DNA of 64,000 nucleotides from Gordonia sediminis (GCA_004193205.1 RZUM01000007.1:354729-418728); one strand, 5' to 3'; positions 7,976 through 18,124 are shown, counted from the first letter of the stretch. Notes: a model not told the origin generated them from the sequence alone. A program made the numbers and translations.

Positions 7976-9643
7976 CGAACCCTCACCGATCGACGGCCCG
8001 AGCAGGTCGTCGGCGTCGGTGATGCGGTAGGCGTAGCCCTGCTCGGCGAGGAATCGCTGGCGGTGCGCCGCGTAGTCGGCGTCGAGGGTGTCACGCGACA
8101 CCACCGAGTAGAAATGTGCCTGCCCGCCATCGCGTTTGGGTCGGAGGAGCCGCCCCAAACGTTGGGCTTCCTCCTGTCGGGAACCGAAGGTCCCCGACAC
8201 CTGCACCGCGACCGACGCCTCGGGCAGGTCGATGGAGAAGTTGGCGACCTTGGACACCACCAGCGTCTGCAGCTCACCGGACCGGAACCGGTCGAACAGG
8301 GCCTCCCGGTCCCTGTTCTTCGTCGATCCCTGGATCACGGGCGCGTCGAGTTCGCGTCCGAGTTCCTCGAGCTGGTCGATGTAGGCGCCGATAATCAGGG
8401 TTTGAGAGTCCTTGTGGCGGTCCAGGATCGACCTGACCACGTTCACCTTGGTATGCGCGGTCGAGCACAGCCGGTACTTCTCGTCGTTCTCGGCCACGGC
8501 ATACTGCAGACGCTCCTCGTCGGTCAGGGTGACCCGCACCTCGATGCACTCGGCGGGCGCGATCCAGCCCTGCGCCTCGATGTCCTTCCACGGCGCGTCA
8601 TAGCGTTTCGGGCCGATGAGGCTGAACACGTCGCCTTCGCGGCCGTCCTCGCGGACGAGGGTGGCGGTCAGCCCCAGACGCCGGCGTGATTGCAGATCGG
8701 CGGTCATCCGGAACACCGGCGCCGGCAACAGGTGCACCTCGTCGTAGATGATCAGGCCCCAGTCCCGGGAGTCGAAGAGATCGAGATTGCGGTACTCGCC
8801 CTTCGACTTGCGGGTCATCACCTGATAGGTGGCGATGGTGACGGGCCGGATCTCCTTGCGTTCCCCGGAGTACTCACCGATCTCGTCCTCGGTGAGGGAC
8901 GTCCGGGCCACCAGCTCACGTTTCCACTGCCGACCGGCGACGGTGTTGGTGACCAGGATCAGCGTCGTCGCCTGCGCCTTGGCCATGGCCGCGGCACCCA
9001 CCATCGTCTTGCCCGCCCCACACGGGAGGACCACGACACCCGAACCGCCCGCCCAGAACGAGTCGGCCGCCAATGCCTGATAGTCACGCAGGTGCCAGTC
9101 ACCCTCGTCGAGCGCGATCGCGTGCGCTTCGCCGTCGACGTAACCGGCGAGGTCCTCGGCCGGCCAGCCGACCTTCAGCAGGATCTGCTTGAGGCGGCCA
9201 CGTTCGGAAGGGTGCACGATGACGGTGTCGTCGTCGATGCGGGCGCCGAGCATCGGCGCGACCTTCTTGTTGCGCAGGATCTCCTCGAGAACAGCGCGGT
9301 CGAGGCTCACCAGGGTCAGGCCGTGCGCGGGATGTTTGACCAGCTGCAGGCGCCCGAACCGGCTCATGGTCTCCACGACGTCCATCAGCAGCGGCTGCGG
9401 CACCGCGTAACGCGAGAAACTCACCAGCGCGTCGACGACCTGCTCGGCGTCGTGTCCGGCGGCGCGGGCATTCCACAGGGCCAGCGGGGTCACCCGGTAG
9501 GTGTGCACATGTTCCGGGGCGCGTTCGAGCTCGGCGAACGGGGCGATCGCCGCGCGCGCCGCCGCGGAATCGGGGTGATCCACCTCGAGCAGCAGCGTCT
9601 TGTCGGATTGCACGATCAGGGGTCCATCGGTCACCCGATCCAT
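7970..9643 (-). CDS. xpb: DNA repair helicase XPB (ERCC3-type, SF2)
   Basis: A 557-residue superfamily 2 helicase. An N-terminal damage-recognition-type domain (to about residue 180) is followed by motor domain 1 with Walker A PCGAGKT (about residue 205) and the DEVH box (about residue 300). A VREDGRE loop then matches the RED motif of XPB, and motor domain 2 carries the QRLGRLLRPKRDG motif VI. XPB unwinds DNA 3' to 5' in nucleotide excision repair. Mycobacterial XPB (Rv0861c, from memory) has the same length and the same neighbour upstream, Rv0862c. The start ATG at 9643 was kept because the sequence MDRVTDGPLIVQSDKTLLLEV fits the family N-terminus. Confidence 0.92.
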   Translation of the reverse strand: MDRVTDGPLIVQSDKTLLLEVDHPDSAAARAAIAPFAELERAPEHVHTYRVTPLALWNARAAGHDAEQVVDALVSFSRYAVPQPLLMDVVETMSRFGRLQLVKHPAHGLTLVSLDRAVLEEILRNKKVAPMLGARIDDDTVIVHPSERGRLKQILLKVGWPAEDLAGYVDGEAHAIALDEGDWHLRDYQALAADSFWAGGSGVVVLPCGAGKTMVGAAAMAKAQATTLILVTNTVAGRQWKRELVARTSLTEDEIGEYSGERKEIRPVTIATYQVMTRKSKGEYRNLDLFDSRDWGLIIYDEVHLLPAPVFRMTADLQSRRRLGLTATLVREDGREGDVFSLIGPKRYDAPWKDIEAQGWIAPAECIEVRVTLTDEERLQYAVAENDEKYRLCSTAHTKVNVVRSILDRHKDSQTLIIGAYIDQLEELGRELDAPVIQGSTKNRDREALFDRFRSGELQTLVVSKVANFSIDLPEASVAVQVSGTFGSRQEEAQRLGRLLRPKRDGGQAHFYSVVSRDTLDADYAAHRQRFLAEQGYAYRITDADDLLGPSIGEGSA

Positions 9644-9707
9644 TGTCCAGATCGCCGCAACTCCTGTCAGACCCGGTCACGTTTCCGGGCGCGGGGCGCC
9701 GCGGGAT

Positions 9708-12044
9708 TCAGTCCTCCAGCAACTCGACGCTGGTGACCCGGTGCAGGGAGAACCGCTGTTCGGTGTCGGCGCCGGCGTCCACGGCGACCAGCTGGCCGGC
9801 CCCGAGCGCGTGCGGAGTGACGACGTGCCGGCTCGCCGATCCGTGTGCGTCGACGTAGTCGACCCGCAGGCGCCGCTTGAGGCGCAGCGCCAGCTGGATG
9901 AGCGCGGTGGTCGACTCGCCGCCGCCGACGGCGCGCACCGGCCCCGACGACGTGCCCGCGGCAGGCCGTGCCGAGTCCGCCCGATCCGCCGACCGCATCC
10001 GCGTGATGACCGATCGGAGCTGGTCGGGGGAGGGGACCGTGCGCCGCGGCGGCCCGTGTCGGCGTTGCCGTGTGGCGGTGACCCGGCTGCCGCGTTCCCG
10101 CAGATCGACGACCGTTCCCGACGAGTCCTCGCCGGCGGGCGCGAACCCGGCGGCGCGCAGCTGGTCGATGACGTCGCGGACGTCGGCCGGTGACACCGCC
10201 ACCGTGGAGGCCAGTGCCCGCAACGCGAGATGCTCGCCCACGGGGCTGCGCAACACCGCGGCCAGGGTGGTGGCGTCCTCGCAACGGACGAAGGACGACG
10301 CCACCCCGACCCGCAGCTGCCCGTGCCGGCGCGCGACGTCCTCGATCAGATACGCCAACGACTGCGGCACCGGGGTACGTGAGTGTGCGGTGAACATGGC
10401 GATCAGTTCGCTGCTGCTCCGGCCGGCGTCCAGGGCGCGTCGCACGCTGTGGTCGGAGACCCGGTACACCGAGGCCGCGCCACCCGATTCGAGGTCGGCC
10501 ACCAACTCCACCTGCTCGGCCAGCTCCGGCGTCATCGGTCCCGGCACCATCAGGGTCAGGTCGGCCTGGGCGAGGAAATGATCGACGGGCTCGGGCAGTG
10601 CCGCGTGCATCGCCTCGATGGTGCGTTTGTCGGCCTCGTCGGTGTCGTGGCCGGCGATCACCGTGCGCCCCACCCTGGTCAGTGACCCGTGCGCAACGAC
10701 ACCGAGTTCGCGTGCCTCCCTGAGTGTTTCGTCGACGATCCGGCGGGAGAAGCGGCGGATCTGCCGGGGACGATGCCAGCCGAGGACCACGACCAGTGCA
10801 TCGGTGTCGACGGGGATCGCCGGGCTTGCCGCGGCCAGCGTCTCCAACACGATCCGACGTTGTGCCGGGGCGAAGGCGTCGTGCAGTTCGCCCGACAGCG
10901 CCGGGTGGGCGTTGCCGTCGCGGTCGGGTTCACCGACCTGCCAGGCCCGCCGCGGCATGTCCAACCAGCCGCCGAGCAGCGCCGACCACTGCCGGTCGGG
11001 GGACTGGTGCAGCCAGGTGTCCGCGGCCGGCGTCGGCGCGAACGCGTGCTCGCCGGTGTCGCCGGGCGGCGGCGGATCGGGGAATCCGGCGTCGATGTAG
11101 CGCAGATAGGCGAGGATTTCGACGATGAGTGCCAGGCGCGGCAGTTCCAGCCCGGTGATCTTCGCCAGCCGCCGCAGTTCCCGCACGCCGAGGGCACCCG
11201 ACCGCAGCACGGCCGCCGGGGTGGCGCCGAGTGCGGTGATCACCGAGGTCGTGTGCCGGATCAGTTCGAGCGCCTCACCTCCGGCCGCGGCGTCGATCGC
11301 GGCCGGGGAGAACCGCCGCTTGGCATCGGGATCGTGCAGCTCGGGCGGTCTCAGGTCGTCGACGGGCAGCGGGGGTTCACCGCGCAGCAGCTGACCCACC
11401 GTCGGGGGCAGTTCGACCGTTTGCTCGTCGATGCGGGCGAGGAGACCGGCCGCGATGAGCCGCGCGACCGGCTTGTCGGGATCGGCGTCGGGGGCGGCGT
11501 CGCGACTGCGGCCCAGCGGCGGACCTTTCGACAGGGTCTCGAGCAGGCCGCGTTCGCGGTCGTCGAGGTCCTCGAGTCGGGCACGCAGGTCCGCGACGGA
11601 CGCGGTCGCGAGCGGGCCGGTCAGGTGATGGCCGCGCCACGGCAACGCAGCCGTGGCGTGGGCCCCTGTGCGTAGCGCGTCGTCGGGACCCCAGAGCAAC
11701 GCACGCCGCCGCAACAGGTCCACACGCGCGGTGACCGCACCGGTGTCGGTACGACCCGACAACGCGTCGGCGATCGCATCGATGCTGGTCGCAACCGATT
11801 TCCGTGCGTCGTGGTCGGTGCCGAGCGCGATCGCTTGTTCGAGGACCGCCACCGACAACAGGTCCAGGTCGTCGCCGGCGAGCGCCGACGACGCCGCCGA
11901 CAGCGCCCGTGAGGCGAGCACGCCGGTCCCGGCCGGTGGCGGGGACGCGAGATCTGGCCGTGCGGTCAACAGGTCGGTGAGTTCGTCGTCGCTGCGCTGC
12001 GCCAGATCGTCGGCGAGGCTGACGCCCTGGTGATCGGCGGTCAT
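9708..12044 (-). CDS. XPB-partner / helicase-associated domain protein (Rv0862c-like)
   Basis: A 778-residue protein upstream of XPB on the same strand, with a 64-base gap. The ATG at 12044 (MTADHQGVSLADDL) is preferred; an ATG at 12065 is the alternative, and neither has a strong ribosome site. The protein has no helicase motor motifs. Its C-terminal third (LIQLALRLKRRLRVDYVDAHG, then LGAGQLVAVDAG, ending FSLHRVTSVELLED) resembles WYL or helicase-associated beta folds. The middle contains several winged-helix-like stretches. Conserved next to XPB in mycobacteria, it is probably a repair partner, but no biochemical role is established that I know of. Confidence 0.75.
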   Translation of the reverse strand: MTADHQGVSLADDLAQRSDDELTDLLTARPDLASPPPAGTGVLASRALSAASSALAGDDLDLLSVAVLEQAIALGTDHDARKSVATSIDAIADALSGRTDTGAVTARVDLLRRRALLWGPDDALRTGAHATAALPWRGHHLTGPLATASVADLRARLEDLDDRERGLLETLSKGPPLGRSRDAAPDADPDKPVARLIAAGLLARIDEQTVELPPTVGQLLRGEPPLPVDDLRPPELHDPDAKRRFSPAAIDAAAGGEALELIRHTTSVITALGATPAAVLRSGALGVRELRRLAKITGLELPRLALIVEILAYLRYIDAGFPDPPPPGDTGEHAFAPTPAADTWLHQSPDRQWSALLGGWLDMPRRAWQVGEPDRDGNAHPALSGELHDAFAPAQRRIVLETLAAASPAIPVDTDALVVVLGWHRPRQIRRFSRRIVDETLREARELGVVAHGSLTRVGRTVIAGHDTDEADKRTIEAMHAALPEPVDHFLAQADLTLMVPGPMTPELAEQVELVADLESGGAASVYRVSDHSVRRALDAGRSSSELIAMFTAHSRTPVPQSLAYLIEDVARRHGQLRVGVASSFVRCEDATTLAAVLRSPVGEHLALRALASTVAVSPADVRDVIDQLRAAGFAPAGEDSSGTVVDLRERGSRVTATRQRRHGPPRRTVPSPDQLRSVITRMRSADRADSARPAAGTSSGPVRAVGGGESTTALIQLALRLKRRLRVDYVDAHGSASRHVVTPHALGAGQLVAVDAGADTEQRFSLHRVTSVELLED

Positions 12045-12116
12045 CCGATCGATTCTACTGAGCATGGCGGGACATGAGGTTTCGGTGGGACGGTCCCACA
12101 GTGCACATGGCACAAT

Positions 12117-12308
12117 ATGCCCGTGGCTGAGAAGAAGAAGTACATCGACAACGGCTGGCCCAAGGATTCCGACGGCGAACACCACCACGCGGTCTCCGAG
12201 TTCGCGGCCGGTCTGTCCGGTGCCCTGTCACCCTTCGGCGACACAGAGTTGCCGGTGCCGCTCGACGAGTTGCCCTATCTCCAGCCGAAGACGGTCATCA
12301 ACCGCTGA
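12117..12308 (+). CDS. Small conserved actinobacterial protein (Rv0863-like position)
   Basis: A 63-residue hydrophilic protein starting MPVAEKKKYIDNGWPKDSDG and ending LPYLQPKTVINR. No domain is recognised. It lies between the divergent helicase-associated gene and moaC, where mycobacteria also have a small conserved gene. A CACAAT stretch lies just ahead of the ATG. With the in-frame GTG at 12123, a leaderless transcript is possible, which is common in this order. Stop and the next gene's start are 7 bases apart, so it likely heads the moaC-mog-moaE operon. Confidence 0.6.
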   Translation: MPVAEKKKYIDNGWPKDSDGEHHHAVSEFAAGLSGALSPFGDTELPVPLDELPYLQPKTVINR

Positions 12309-12315
12309 CGAGCGG

Positions 12316-12828
12316 GTGTCCGACCAGCACCGGCCGCCCGCGCCGATCGGACCCGGTGACGCCGGGTTGAGTCACATCGACTCCACCGGTGCGGCGCGGA
12401 TGGTTGATGTCGGCAGCAAGGCGCAGACCGCGCGGCGCGCCGTCGCCGGAGGAACCTTTCACACCACCACCGAGGTCATCGCGCTGCTCGCCGAGGGTAA
12501 TCTGCCCAAAGGCGACGTCCTGGCCACGGCACGTATCGCCGGCATCATGGCCGCGAAACGCACCGATGAGCTGATCCCGCTGTGTCATCAGCTGGCGCTG
12601 TCGTCGGTGGAGATCGATTTCGCGATCGCCGAGGATCACATCGACGTCACCGCCATCGTCGCGACCAGCGGGCCGACGGGTGTGGAGATGGAGGCGCTCA
12701 CGGCCGTCGCCGTCACCGGCCTCACGTTGCACGACATGGTGAAGGCGGTCGACCGCCGCGCGCGGATGGACGACGTCCGCCTGCTCGAGAAGACCGGCGG
12801 CAAATCGGGAACGTGGACACGTGACTGA
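12316..12828 (+). CDS. moaC: Cyclic pyranopterin monophosphate synthase MoaC
   Basis: A 170-residue protein. The GTG at 12316 is the likely start; a TTG at 12367 would give the shorter form LSHIDSTGAARMVDV. MoaC converts the MoaA product (3',8-cyclo-GTP) to cyclic pyranopterin monophosphate, the first intermediate of molybdenum cofactor. Family marks are GAARMVDV, ATARIAGIMAAKRTDELIPLCH, the GVEMEALTAVAVTGLTLHDMVKAVD core and EKTGGKSGTW. The catalytic lysine and histidine positions are conserved as far as can be judged. Its last bases overlap mog by 8, and moaE follows, so the three are probably translated together. Confidence 0.92.
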   Translation: MSDQHRPPAPIGPGDAGLSHIDSTGAARMVDVGSKAQTARRAVAGGTFHTTTEVIALLAEGNLPKGDVLATARIAGIMAAKRTDELIPLCHQLALSSVEIDFAIAEDHIDVTAIVATSGPTGVEMEALTAVAVTGLTLHDMVKAVDRRARMDDVRLLEKTGGKSGTWTRD

Positions 12829-13318
12829 ACCGAAACTCGAAACTCGCCCGCGGATCGCGCGGGTCGTGGTCGCCTCGACGCGGGCCAGTCGTGGGGAATA
12901 CCTGGACCGAGGGGGCCCCATCATCAGCGATTGGCTGACCGAGCGTGGCTTCGTGGTCGACGAATTGATCGTGGTATCCGACGGCCCGCCGGTCGGTGCC
13001 GCCATACGGGCGGGAATCTACGCCGACGCGGACCTGATCGTCACCACGGGCGGAACGGGCCTCACGCCGACCGACCGGACACCGGAGGAGACCCGGGCCC
13101 TGCTCGACATCGAGATTCCGGGCCTCGCAGACGCCATCCGCTCGGCGGGCCTGCCGAAGGTACCCACCGCGGTGTTGTCCCGCGGTACGGCCGGGGTGGC
13201 GTCCTCGACGCTCATCGTCAACCTGCCCGGCTCACCGGGCGGTGTGCGGGACGGACTGTCGGTGCTCGACGGCGTGGTCGATCATGCGCTCGACCAGATC
13301 CGGGGCGGTGACCACTGA
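12821..13318 (+). CDS. mog: Molybdopterin adenylyltransferase MogA/MoaB family
   Basis: A 165-residue protein with a GTG start inside the end of moaC. The family fold is marked by [20 protein letters not shown], the molybdopterin-binding [15 protein letters not shown] near residue 70, and LPGSPGG near the C-terminus. MogA-type enzymes adenylate molybdopterin before molybdate is inserted. Overlapping reading frames on both sides (8 bases with moaC, 1 base with moaE) indicate translational coupling in one operon. Confidence 0.9.
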   Translation: MTEPKLETRPRIARVVVASTRASRGEYLDRGGPIISDWLTERGFVVDELIVVSDGPPVGAAIRAGIYADADLIVTTGGTGLTPTDRTPEETRALLDIEIPGLADAIRSAGLPKVPTAVLSRGTAGVASSTLIVNLPGSPGGVRDGLSVLDGVVDHALDQIRGGDH

Positions 13319-13770
13319 TGAGCACGCCAGATGCCGGAGTGCAGGTCGTCCGTACCGCCCTGGCCGAGACCGCCATCGACCTTCCCAGCCACGAGGCGCT
13401 CGTCGCCGATGCCGCCGGCGGAGCCGCCGGAGCGATCGTCGGGTTCGTCGGCGCGGTGCGCAACCACGACGGTGGGCGCGAGGTCACCCGGCTCGTCTAC
13501 TCGGCGCACCCGACCGCGCCGCAGATCCTTGCCGACGTCGTCGGCGCAGTCTGCGAGGATGCGACGGGCGTACGGGCGGTCGCCGTGTCGCATCGGGTCG
13601 GGGACCTCGCCGTGGGCGACGTCGCATTCGTGGTGGCGGTCGCCGCGGATCATCGTCGGGCCGCCTTCGACACCTGTTCCCGCCTCGTCGACGAGGTCAA
13701 GGCGCAGCTGCCGGTGTGGAAGCACCAGTGGTTCGGCGACGGCACAGACGAATGGGTGGGCTCGGCGTAG
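13318..13770 (+). CDS. moaE: Molybdopterin synthase catalytic subunit MoaE
   Basis: A 150-residue protein whose ATG overlaps the mog stop by one base. MoaE forms a heterotetramer with MoaD and transfers sulphur to cyclic pyranopterin monophosphate. Visible marks are [35 protein letters not shown] and the active-site lysine region [12 protein letters not shown] near the C-terminus. The partner MoaD is encoded about 2 kb further on, on the other strand (15925-16173), the same split arrangement as in mycobacteria. Confidence 0.92.
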   Translation: MSTPDAGVQVVRTALAETAIDLPSHEALVADAAGGAAGAIVGFVGAVRNHDGGREVTRLVYSAHPTAPQILADVVGAVCEDATGVRAVAVSHRVGDLAVGDVAFVVAVAADHRRAAFDTCSRLVDEVKAQLPVWKHQWFGDGTDEWVGSA

Positions 13771-14289
13771 GTGGCCGACCGCGACGATGTCGACGCGAAC
13801 GGCGCAGACGGGCGTCGCGAGACGTCGACCGAACGGCTCGACCGCAACTGGAACAGCCTGCTGCAGGAATTGCGCGTGGTGCAGACCGGTGGTCAGATCC
13901 TGACCGGCCTCATGCTGACCATCCCGTTCCAGCAGCGGTTCACCGACCTGAACGACGGGCAGCAACGCCTGTTCCTCGTGAGCTTGGTGCTCGCAGTGCT
14001 CTCGACGTTCACATTGATCGCGCCGGTGGCCCTGCATCGGCTGCTGTTCCGGCAGCGTGCGGTCGCCGAACTCGTCGCGCGCGCGCATGTGTTGGCAATG
14101 GTCGGACTGGCCTTGCTCGGGCTCGCGCTCACCGGTGTCCTCGCACTCATCTTCGACATAGTGGCCGGCACCGTCGCGTCCGTCGCCGCGGGTGTGTGCA
14201 CCCTGGGCGTGTTCGTCGCGATGTGGGTCATCATGCCCATCCGGATGCGCCGCAGGTTCGGAGACCACCGCTCGGACACCGGAGCCTGA
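13771..14289 (+). CDS. Four-helix membrane protein (DUF6328-like)
   Basis: A 172-residue protein whose GTG start immediately follows the moaE stop, so it belongs to the same transcript. After a hydrophilic N-terminus (to about residue 30), the stretch RNWNSLLQELRVVQTGGQILTGLML and four hydrophobic helices follow, ending in a basic tail RMRRRF. This layout fits the actinobacterial DUF6328 family. I know of no assigned function, and its link to molybdenum cofactor genes is by position only. Confidence 0.65.
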   Translation: MADRDDVDANGADGRRETSTERLDRNWNSLLQELRVVQTGGQILTGLMLTIPFQQRFTDLNDGQQRLFLVSLVLAVLSTFTLIAPVALHRLLFRQRAVAELVARAHVLAMVGLALLGLALTGVLALIFDIVAGTVASVAAGVCTLGVFVAMWVIMPIRMRRRFGDHRSDTGA

Positions 14290-14300
14290 TCCACGCGATC

Positions 14301-14722
14301 AACCCGCTGGTCGAGTAGCGGCGACGGGCGATGCCGCCCCAACCCGCTGGTCGAGCGGCGACGCCGCCCCACCCGCTGGTCTCAGTAGCGGCGACGCCGC
14401 CCCACCCGCTGGTCGAGTAGCGGCCGACGCCGCCCCACCCGCTGGTCGAGTAGCGGCGACGAAGGAGCCGCGTATCGAGGCCACAGGGCACAACCGGGAT
14501 TTGGTTCGGCGAACCTCGGCGTGGGTCTCGATACACCTCCTCGCTGCGCTCGTCGGCACTCGACCAGCGGTAGGGCGTCCTCCTCGGCGTGGGTCTCGAT
14601 ACACCTCCTCGCTGCGCTCGTCGGCACTCGACCAGCGGTGAGGCTCGGCGAGGGTCTCGATACACCTCCTCGCTGCGCTCGTCGGCACTCGACCAGCAGT
14701 AAGGACGGCACTCGACCAGCAG
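14301..14722. repeat. Cluster of short intergenic repeats in two opposed arrays
   Basis: At least five direct copies of a unit beginning CCCGCTGGTCGAGTAGCGGC lie at about 14303, 14343, 14372, 14405 and 14438. They are followed by three full and one partial copy of a unit in the opposite sense (CTCGATACACCTCCTCGCTG...CACTCGACCAGCGG) at 14521, 14589, 14651 and 14707. The two units are reverse complements at their ends (CGCTGGTCGAGT against ACTCGACCAGCG), so the array can fold into a large hairpin. The same element recurs at 47189-47405. It holds no gene and lies between convergent genes. Confidence 0.8.
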
Positions 14723-14745
14723 CACGGCGGGGCAAGAAATTGGAA

Positions 14746-14783
14746 AAGGGCCCCGCACGGATTACTCATCGTGCGGGGCCCTT
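14746..14783 (-). terminator. Rho-independent terminator of rpf
   Basis: A perfect 14-bp stem (AAGGGCCCCGCACG and its complement) with a 10-base loop lies 58 bases after the rpf stop codon. Read on the minus strand it runs into TTTTCC, giving the T-run expected for intrinsic termination. Confidence 0.85.
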
Positions 14784-14840
14784 CGCTGGGGGCCCGTCAG
14801 TCGGGCGGGGTCACCGCGACGGTGACCGACTGGTGCCGGG

Positions 14841-15675
<835 letters not shown>

Positions 15676-15924
15676 GAGCGAGGCTCGGCGCGGCCGACGG
15701 AACGGTATGCATTTGGTTACTTGTTCGTGACCACCCTGAGCGGTCCCTGGTTACAGTACGGCGTCTCGGAGCCCGAATCACGTTGTTGGCAAGCTGATTT
15801 TCCGTGGAAAATCGGGACTTTCGACCCAGTTTCGGCGTACGTCCTGCTCAGGGGCCGATAGTCGAGTTGTGGCCATCTCGTTATCGAAGCGTTATGTGAG
15901 GAAGCTCACAGTCGCGTGTCGGCC

Positions 15925-16173
15925 TCAGCCGCCGGCAAACGGGGGCAGAACGTCGATCGTCTCGCAGTGCCCGAGCGCGACAGTCCGGTCGCAGAGGGCG
16001 ATGGAGTCACGGAGGTAGGAACAGCGCGCCAGAACGCGCCCGAGGTCGGGGTTGTCGTGGGCGAGGGTTGTTTCCAGGTCGCCGAGGGTGGTGTCCGCGG
16101 TCACGTCGACAACCGTCGAATTCGCACCCGCCGCGGCGCGCGCGGCAGCGAAGTACCGGATGGTGATCTGCAT
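15925..16173 (-). CDS. moaD: Molybdopterin synthase sulphur carrier subunit MoaD
   Basis: An 82-residue ubiquitin-like protein ending in the diglycine FAGG, which is activated and thiocarboxylated before sulphur transfer by MoaE. The N-terminal strand MQITIRYFAAARAAAG and the C-terminal VLPPFAGG are typical. It lies 6 bases after the moaA stop on the same strand, so moaA and moaD are cotranscribed. Confidence 0.9.
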   Translation of the reverse strand: MQITIRYFAAARAAAGANSTVVDVTADTTLGDLETTLAHDNPDLGRVLARCSYLRDSIALCDRTVALGHCETIDVLPPFAGG

Positions 16174-16179
16174 CCGCGC

Positions 16180-17271
16180 TCAGCCTCCGATGGCCGACAT
16201 CGGTCGGGTCGGTTGGTGGAAGTCGGGCCGGTTGACGCCATGGCCGGGGGCCTTGACCCAGGCGTTGCCGCGCCAGCGTTCGGCGATCGCCACGTCGAGC
16301 TCGTCGTCGGACAGGCCGCTGCGCAGCAGGGGACGCAGATCGGTCTCGGACTCGGCGAACAGGCAGTTGCGTAGCGCGCCGTCGGCGGTGAGCCGGGCGC
16401 GGTCACAGTCGCCGCAGAACGGTCGCGTCACCGACGCGATGACACCGACGCGCGCCGGCTCGCCGTCGACGTGATGACCGTCGACCAGCCAGGTCGTGGC
16501 CGGAGCACTGCCGCGCGGGCGGGGATCGGGCAGTAGACGGTACCGGCGGTGCAGCGCGGTCAAAATCTCGTCCGCGGTGACCATCGACGACCGGTCCCAC
16601 CGGTGGTCGGCGTCGAGCGGCATCTGTTCGATGATCCGTAGCTGGTAGCCGTGCTCGAGACAGAAGCCGAGCAGGTCGGGGAGGCGGTCGAGGTCGCTGT
16701 GGTCGGCCGCCACCGCGTTCACCTTGATCGGGTGCAGGCCGGCGCCGCGGGCTGCGGCGAGACCGTCGATGACGTCGTGCAGACGGTCGCGGCGGGTGAT
16801 CTCGGCGAATCGGGCGGGGTCGACGGTGTCGAGGGAGACGTTGATGCGCCGTAGGCCGGCCGCGACGAGCCCGTCGATTCGGTGGGTCAGGCCGAGGCCG
16901 TTGGTGGTCAGCGCGATCTCGGGGTGCGACGGCAACGACGACACCGCCCCGATCAGATCCTCGAGGTCCCGGCGCAGCAGCGGTTCGCCGCCCGTGAATC
17001 GGATCGTCTCGATGCCGAGGTCACGCACCGCGACCGTGATCACCCGGATCAGCTCGGCGGTGGAAAGCAGCGACTCCGATCCGAGCCAGTCGAGCCCCTC
17101 GGCGGGCATGCAGTAGGTGCAGCGCAGATTGCACCGGTCGGTCACCGACACCCGCAGGTCCCGCACCGTGCGACCGAAGCGGTCGCGCAGCGGCCCCGTG
17201 CTCGGTGCATCGGCGGGAGGTGCGTGGTGCGACGACGGTGTGGAGGGCAACCCGAGCGCGACGATGGTCAT
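16180..17271 (-). CDS. moaA: GTP 3',8-cyclase MoaA (radical SAM)
   Basis: A 363-residue radical SAM enzyme for the first step of molybdenum cofactor synthesis. The N-terminal cluster motif is the CxxxCxxC in TDRCNLRCTYCMP (about residues 47-54). The SAM-binding FTGGEPLLR follows, and a second cluster motif lies near the C-terminus in FCGDCDRARLTADGALRNCLF. Length is usual for the family, but the C-terminus ends MSAIGG instead of the common GG tail preceded by M.GG. The start ATG at 17271 overlaps the stop of the upstream flavin reductase gene by 4 bases (ATGA), so translation is coupled. Confidence 0.93.
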   Translation of the reverse strand: MTIVALGLPSTPSSHHAPPADAPSTGPLRDRFGRTVRDLRVSVTDRCNLRCTYCMPAEGLDWLGSESLLSTAELIRVITVAVRDLGIETIRFTGGEPLLRRDLEDLIGAVSSLPSHPEIALTTNGLGLTHRIDGLVAAGLRRINVSLDTVDPARFAEITRRDRLHDVIDGLAAARGAGLHPIKVNAVAADHSDLDRLPDLLGFCLEHGYQLRIIEQMPLDADHRWDRSSMVTADEILTALHRRYRLLPDPRPRGSAPATTWLVDGHHVDGEPARVGVIASVTRPFCGDCDRARLTADGALRNCLFAESETDLRPLLRSGLSDDELDVAIAERWRGNAWVKAPGHGVNRPDFHQPTRPMSAIGG

Positions 17272-17816
17272 GACGCGTCCCTTCGTGCTTCGAGCGCGCG
17301 AAACGTGCTGGCGTGGAACACGAGCGGTTCGACACCCGGATCGCAGTGCAGCGCCTCGATACGCAACAGCACAACGGTGTGGTCGCCGGCCGGGATCTCG
17401 TGGAACAGCGAACACGACAGGGTCGCGGCCGTGTCGGGGATCAACACCGCGCCGTCGTCGGTGGCCAGCGGGGTGATCCCGGCGAACCGGCCGTCGGCGG
17501 GTCCCGCGAGCTGGCGGCAAAGCTCCGACTGATCGCTGGCGAACACACTCACCCCGATGGACGGTGCCGATCGAAGTCTCGGCCACGTGGTCGAGGTGTT
17601 CTGCACGCACAGCGAGACGAGGGGCGGATCGAGGGAGACCGTGGTGAATGCGCTGGCGGCCATCCCGGCGAGTTCTGGGGCGCCATCTCCGTCGGGGACG
17701 CGGCAGCACACCGCCACGACACCGGACGGGAAGCAGCTGAACGCCCGCTTCAGCATGGTCGAGTCGGTCGCCGGGGAGAGGTCGTCGGCGACCGGCACCA
17801 CGGACTCCAGGCTCAA
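17268..17816 (-). CDS. Flavin reductase family protein (HpaC-like)
   Basis: A 182-residue protein of the FMN-binding split-barrel flavin reductase family: LKRAFSCFPSGVVAVC at the N-terminus, GMAASAFTTVSLDPPLVSLCVQ for flavin binding, and DHTVVLLRIEAL near the C-terminus. The TTG at 17816 is chosen as start because it overlaps the stop of the upstream small membrane protein (TTGA) and its downstream end overlaps moaA in the same way. Such reductases supply reduced FMN or FAD to partner monooxygenases. The coupling to moaA is unexplained. Confidence 0.8.
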   Translation of the reverse strand: MSLESVVPVADDLSPATDSTMLKRAFSCFPSGVVAVCCRVPDGDGAPELAGMAASAFTTVSLDPPLVSLCVQNTSTTWPRLRSAPSIGVSVFASDQSELCRQLAGPADGRFAGITPLATDDGAVLIPDTAATLSCSLFHEIPAGDHTVVLLRIEALHCDPGVEPLVFHASTFRALEARRDAS

Positions 17817-18022
17817 CGCACCCTCCGTCCGGACCGCAGAGCGAACACCAGACCGAGCACGAACCCGAGCGGGGCGCACATGGTCAGGAGATAGACGAAG
17901 GTGGGTGCGGTCCCGCCATCGGTGACCAACGGTGTGACGAACAGCGCGGCGATCGCGGCCAGGCCGATCGCGAAGACGATCATGGCCGCCTGCAGCAGCC
18001 GCGGTGACGATTGCCTCTCCAT
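17813..18022 (-). CDS. Small two-helix membrane protein
   Basis: A 69-residue protein with two hydrophobic helices (MIVFAIGLAAIAALFV and FVYLLTMCAPLGFVLGLVFAL) and a basic C-terminus SGRRVR. No domain is recognised. It heads a chain of overlapping genes: its stop overlaps the flavin reductase start, whose stop overlaps moaA. In mycobacteria a small membrane protein gene (Rv0870c, from memory) also sits between moaA and cspB. Confidence 0.6.
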   Translation of the reverse strand: MERQSSPRLLQAAMIVFAIGLAAIAALFVTPLVTDGGTAPTFVYLLTMCAPLGFVLGLVFALRSGRRVR

Positions 18023-18124
18023 GACATCAACGGTAGAGCACCCGGGTCACCGATTGGGTCGTGGTCGAATACAAGGTCAGCGCCGCACCGGGTAATCCGG
18101 GTGACCGGCCGGATCGGCGTTGGC

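Noticed and set aside
14301-14722. Possible CRISPR array
   Set aside because: Units are not separated by unique spacers of constant size, the two halves are in opposite orientation and the same element recurs elsewhere; no cas genes are near.
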